A stretch of 8,346 nt of DNA from assembly GCA_019236485.1 (NCBI GenBank), contig JAFAIY010000545.1:1-8346 (forward strand). The letters run 5' to 3'. Below the pieces are notes generated by a model. The model searched no databases. It was not told where the DNA came from and worked only from the letters and a program-made list of their open reading frames with translations. The stretch comes from Comamonas sp. GTDB lineage: Bacteria > Pseudomonadota > Gammaproteobacteria > Burkholderiales > Burkholderiaceae_C. Position numbers and translations under genes: made by a program. Below, one piece after another: positions 6,668 to 8,346 of the stretch (the stretch's first letter is position 1; each line of letters begins with the position of its first letter).

Positions 6668-7081
6668 TTAAGCCCCAGCTGACGCTGGCGCATTGGTTAT
6701 CTCATTCCATCCTTGCGCAACAGTGCCCACAAGGTTTGCGACTTCGTCCACCAAAGCAACATCGTTGCGAGCATTGGCCAGCGTCAGTCGCGTTGTGCAA
6801 TATTCATACAACGACGCCAGATTGCTGGCTAACTCTCCACCTTTTTCACGATCCAGCGCACCCAGCAGACCTTCTTGCAAGATGCGAACGGCCTTGCCGA
6901 TATGGCGCACTTTTTCATTGATGTCGCCACGCTCAATTGCGCCACGCGCAGCATTGATGGAAGCTAGCAGGCCATCAAACAACATCTTGATCAGCTGTTG
7001 AGGCGACGCGCTGTCCACCACAGACTGCACACCCACCTGACGGTAAGCCGACATTGCGCGCGTACTTGCTGGGGAAAACAT
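6668..7081 (-). CDS. fliS: FliS, flagellin export chaperone
   Basis: Encodes 137 residues, the normal family size. FliS binds the C-terminal end of flagellin in the cytoplasm, stops it polymerising early, and delivers it to the export gate. The family pattern is clear: AYRQVGVQSVVDSASPQQLI (about 12-31), MLFDGLLASINAARGAIERGD (about 33-53), a helix with the KAVRILQEGLLGALDREKGGELA block (about 63-85), then LYEYCTTRLTLAN and the closing GWNEI. I chose the ATG at 7081-7079 because a strong AAGGAG at 7095-7090 is eight bases upstream; a GTG at 7084 immediately before it is the alternative. There are 94 bases after fliD and two before fliT. By eye this gene is clearly less GC-rich than fliF to fliJ (one line counts 32 of 60). 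Confidence 0.97.
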   Translation of the reverse strand: MFSPASTRAMSAYRQVGVQSVVDSASPQQLIKMLFDGLLASINAARGAIERGDINEKVRHIGKAVRILQEGLLGALDREKGGELASNLASLYEYCTTRLTLANARNDVALVDEVANLVGTVAQGWNEITNAPASAGA

Positions 7082-7124
7082 CACGACAACTCCTTCATTG
7101 CAGTTTCTCAGATTACTGCTTGCT

Positions 7125-7151
7125 TTATCGGAAGATTCAGAAGGGAATTAA
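7125..7151 (-). promoter_or_regulatory. Candidate sigma-28 (FliA) promoter upstream of fliS
   Basis: Reading leftward, TCCGATAA at 7132-7125 matches the sigma-28 -10 consensus GCCGATAA at seven of eight positions. With the standard 11-base spacer, the -35 position holds TTAATTCC (7151-7144), which matches TAAAGTTT at only four of eight. The site lies 43 bases upstream of the fliS ATG, in the fliD-fliS gap, and could give fliS and fliT their own late-class transcript. The good -10 and poor -35 make this a moderate prediction. Confidence 0.35.
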
Positions 7152-7175
7152 GCCCTTTCTATCACCTTCTTGGCC

Positions 7176-8345
7176 TTATTTGCTGGACTGATTGTTCCAG
7201 GCACTCACCTGCTGGGACACATATTTGTCCAACGCCGAAAGACTGGCCATCTGCGAGTCCAGACGAGAGTACTGGGCGCGCAGGCGTGCCTCATAGGCCG
7301 TCACACGGGCGGTCTGACGATTTTGGTCGGCCGTGTTGCGCTTGAGTGCATCCTTGAGCGTCGAGTCCTTCGTAGTAAATGTGCCGTCTGTGGACAACAG
7401 ACCACCCGTAAAGTTTTTCAGCCGCACGGCAAGCCCATCCTGATTGGCATCAGTTACGTCTGCGGCAAAGAACTTGGCCATGCTGTCAGGGTCCTTGAGC
7501 GCCTTGTCAAGCTTGGCATCGTCAATCTTGAGCGTGCCGTCCTTCTGAAAGGCGATCCCCATCTGCGACAAGCTGCTGAATTCACCGCCAGCTCCGCCAG
7601 GACCAGACAGCAGGCGACGCATGGCCGACTGCAGATTCACCGCCGTTGAATCGCCTTGCAAAGTGCCGGCCGTCTTGGTGTCCTTGTCATAGGCCGTCAT
7701 GGTGGACAAGGCCTTGCTCAGCGCGTTGTATGACTCCACCAGATTTTTCAGCGCTGTCTTGGCCGTACCGGTGTCACTGGCAATGGTGACTCGCACCGGC
7801 GCAGCATCGGCAGCCATCTTCTGGGAAACCGTCAGCGTCACACCGGCCGCAACCTCTTCAAAGGTATTGGTGTGCGAGGCCATCTGTATGCCATTGATGG
7901 TGGCCAGCGTATCCTGCGCCTGCACGGAGCGCTTCATGGAAGCATCAGCCCCGTTATAGGCAAATTGCTGCAGCCCGTCGCCCTCTGCCGCCACCGTGAA
8001 TGCGGAATTGGCACCTGTGGCCTTGGATTGCAGCAGCAGCCGCTCACCCGTATGGTCTTTCAGCACTGTGGCGCTTACATCCCCCTTGGCCGCATTGATC
8101 TTGGCCGCAATCTTGGCCAGCGAATCATCTGTCGCCTCAATGTTCACGGTAAAGCCGACGTCCTTACCGTCCTTGGTATTGGCCGTGAAACCCGACGAAA
8201 CCCCAGAACCATCGGTACTACCCCACGCCCCCATTGTGATGGTCAGCGTTCCCGGCCCCAGCGCCGTGCCGCCGGTCACCGGGCCGGAGGAGCCGACGGT
8301 CTGCCCCGCAGCCATTTGCGACACCAGCACGTCATATGTCCCCTG
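7176..8345 (-). CDS. fliD: FliD, flagellar filament cap protein (hook-associated protein 2), N-terminus missing
   Basis: The C-terminal 389 residues are present; the gene runs off the right edge, and about 80-100 N-terminal residues are probably missing (family length about 470). FliD forms the cap at the filament tip that folds incoming flagellin into place. The visible part begins QGTYDVLVSQMAAGQTV, typical of the first FliD domain. Further on are VNIEATDDSLAKIAAKINAA, the VQAQDTLATINGIQM...GVTLTV block, and the long C-terminal helices ending DKYVSQQVSAWNNQSSK that bind neighbouring cap subunits. The frame opens past the GTG at 8330, so that codon is internal, not a start. The stop is at 7178-7176. 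It is first in the leftward fliD-fliS-fliT order; its promoter lies outside the window. Middle domains of FliD vary between strains. Confidence 0.96.
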   Translation of the reverse strand, partial: QGTYDVLVSQMAAGQTVGSSGPVTGGTALGPGTLTITMGAWGSTDGSGVSSGFTANTKDGKDVGFTVNIEATDDSLAKIAAKINAAKGDVSATVLKDHTGERLLLQSKATGANSAFTVAAEGDGLQQFAYNGADASMKRSVQAQDTLATINGIQMASHTNTFEEVAAGVTLTVSQKMAADAAPVRVTIASDTGTAKTALKNLVESYNALSKALSTMTAYDKDTKTAGTLQGDSTAVNLQSAMRRLLSGPGGAGGEFSSLSQMGIAFQKDGTLKIDDAKLDKALKDPDSMAKFFAADVTDANQDGLAVRLKNFTGGLLSTDGTFTTKDSTLKDALKRNTADQNRQTARVTAYEARLRAQYSRLDSQMASLSALDKYVSQQVSAWNNQSSK

Positions 8346-8346
8346 T

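Noticed and set aside
7141..7157. Hairpin AAGGG/CCCTT just after fliD as a terminator
   Set aside because: Only five base pairs and no T run in the leftward direction; it also overlaps the candidate -35 region. At most a weak attenuating stem.

Overview
The window is a stretch of a bacterial flagellar gene cluster. High GC (one line inside fliF counts to 44 of 60 bases), protein sequences that read as betaproteobacterial, and the gene order together suggest a Comamonadaceae member, perhaps Comamonas- or Delftia-like. That placement is inference from sequence feel, not a database match. Every substantial coding region is a recognisable flagellar gene, and I see no mobile element, CRISPR array, tRNA or rRNA.

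Region by region, in + strand coordinates. Bases 1-5523 hold the leftward operon fliF-fliG-fliH-fliI-fliJ-fliK, with fliK cut off at the left edge. The genes overlap or sit within 40 bases of each other. Bases 5524-5697 are a divergent control region between fliF (leftward) and fliE (rightward). It holds a short palindrome with a -10-like hexamer at exactly the same distance on each side, in keeping with a shared bidirectional activator site. fliE (5698-6009) points right and ends in a clear intrinsic terminator. Bases 6010-6365 are gene-free and carry that terminator, two small perfect hairpins, and a second, bidirectional terminator. Bases 6366-8345 hold fliT, fliS and the C-terminal five-sixths or so of fliD, all leftward and so convergent with fliE. 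A sigma-28-like promoter candidate lies between fliD and fliS.

The genes work as one assembly line. FliF builds the MS ring, FliE joins it to the rod, and FliG is the rotor/switch ring on its cytoplasmic face. FliH, FliI and FliJ are the export ATPase complex, FliK measures hook length, FliD caps the filament, and FliS and FliT are the chaperones for flagellin and for FliD.

The layout (fliDST, then convergent fliE, then divergent fliFGHIJK) mirrors the E. coli/Salmonella order with the intervening enteric genes absent. I found no previously undescribed system. The points worth a second look are regulatory sites and repeats.
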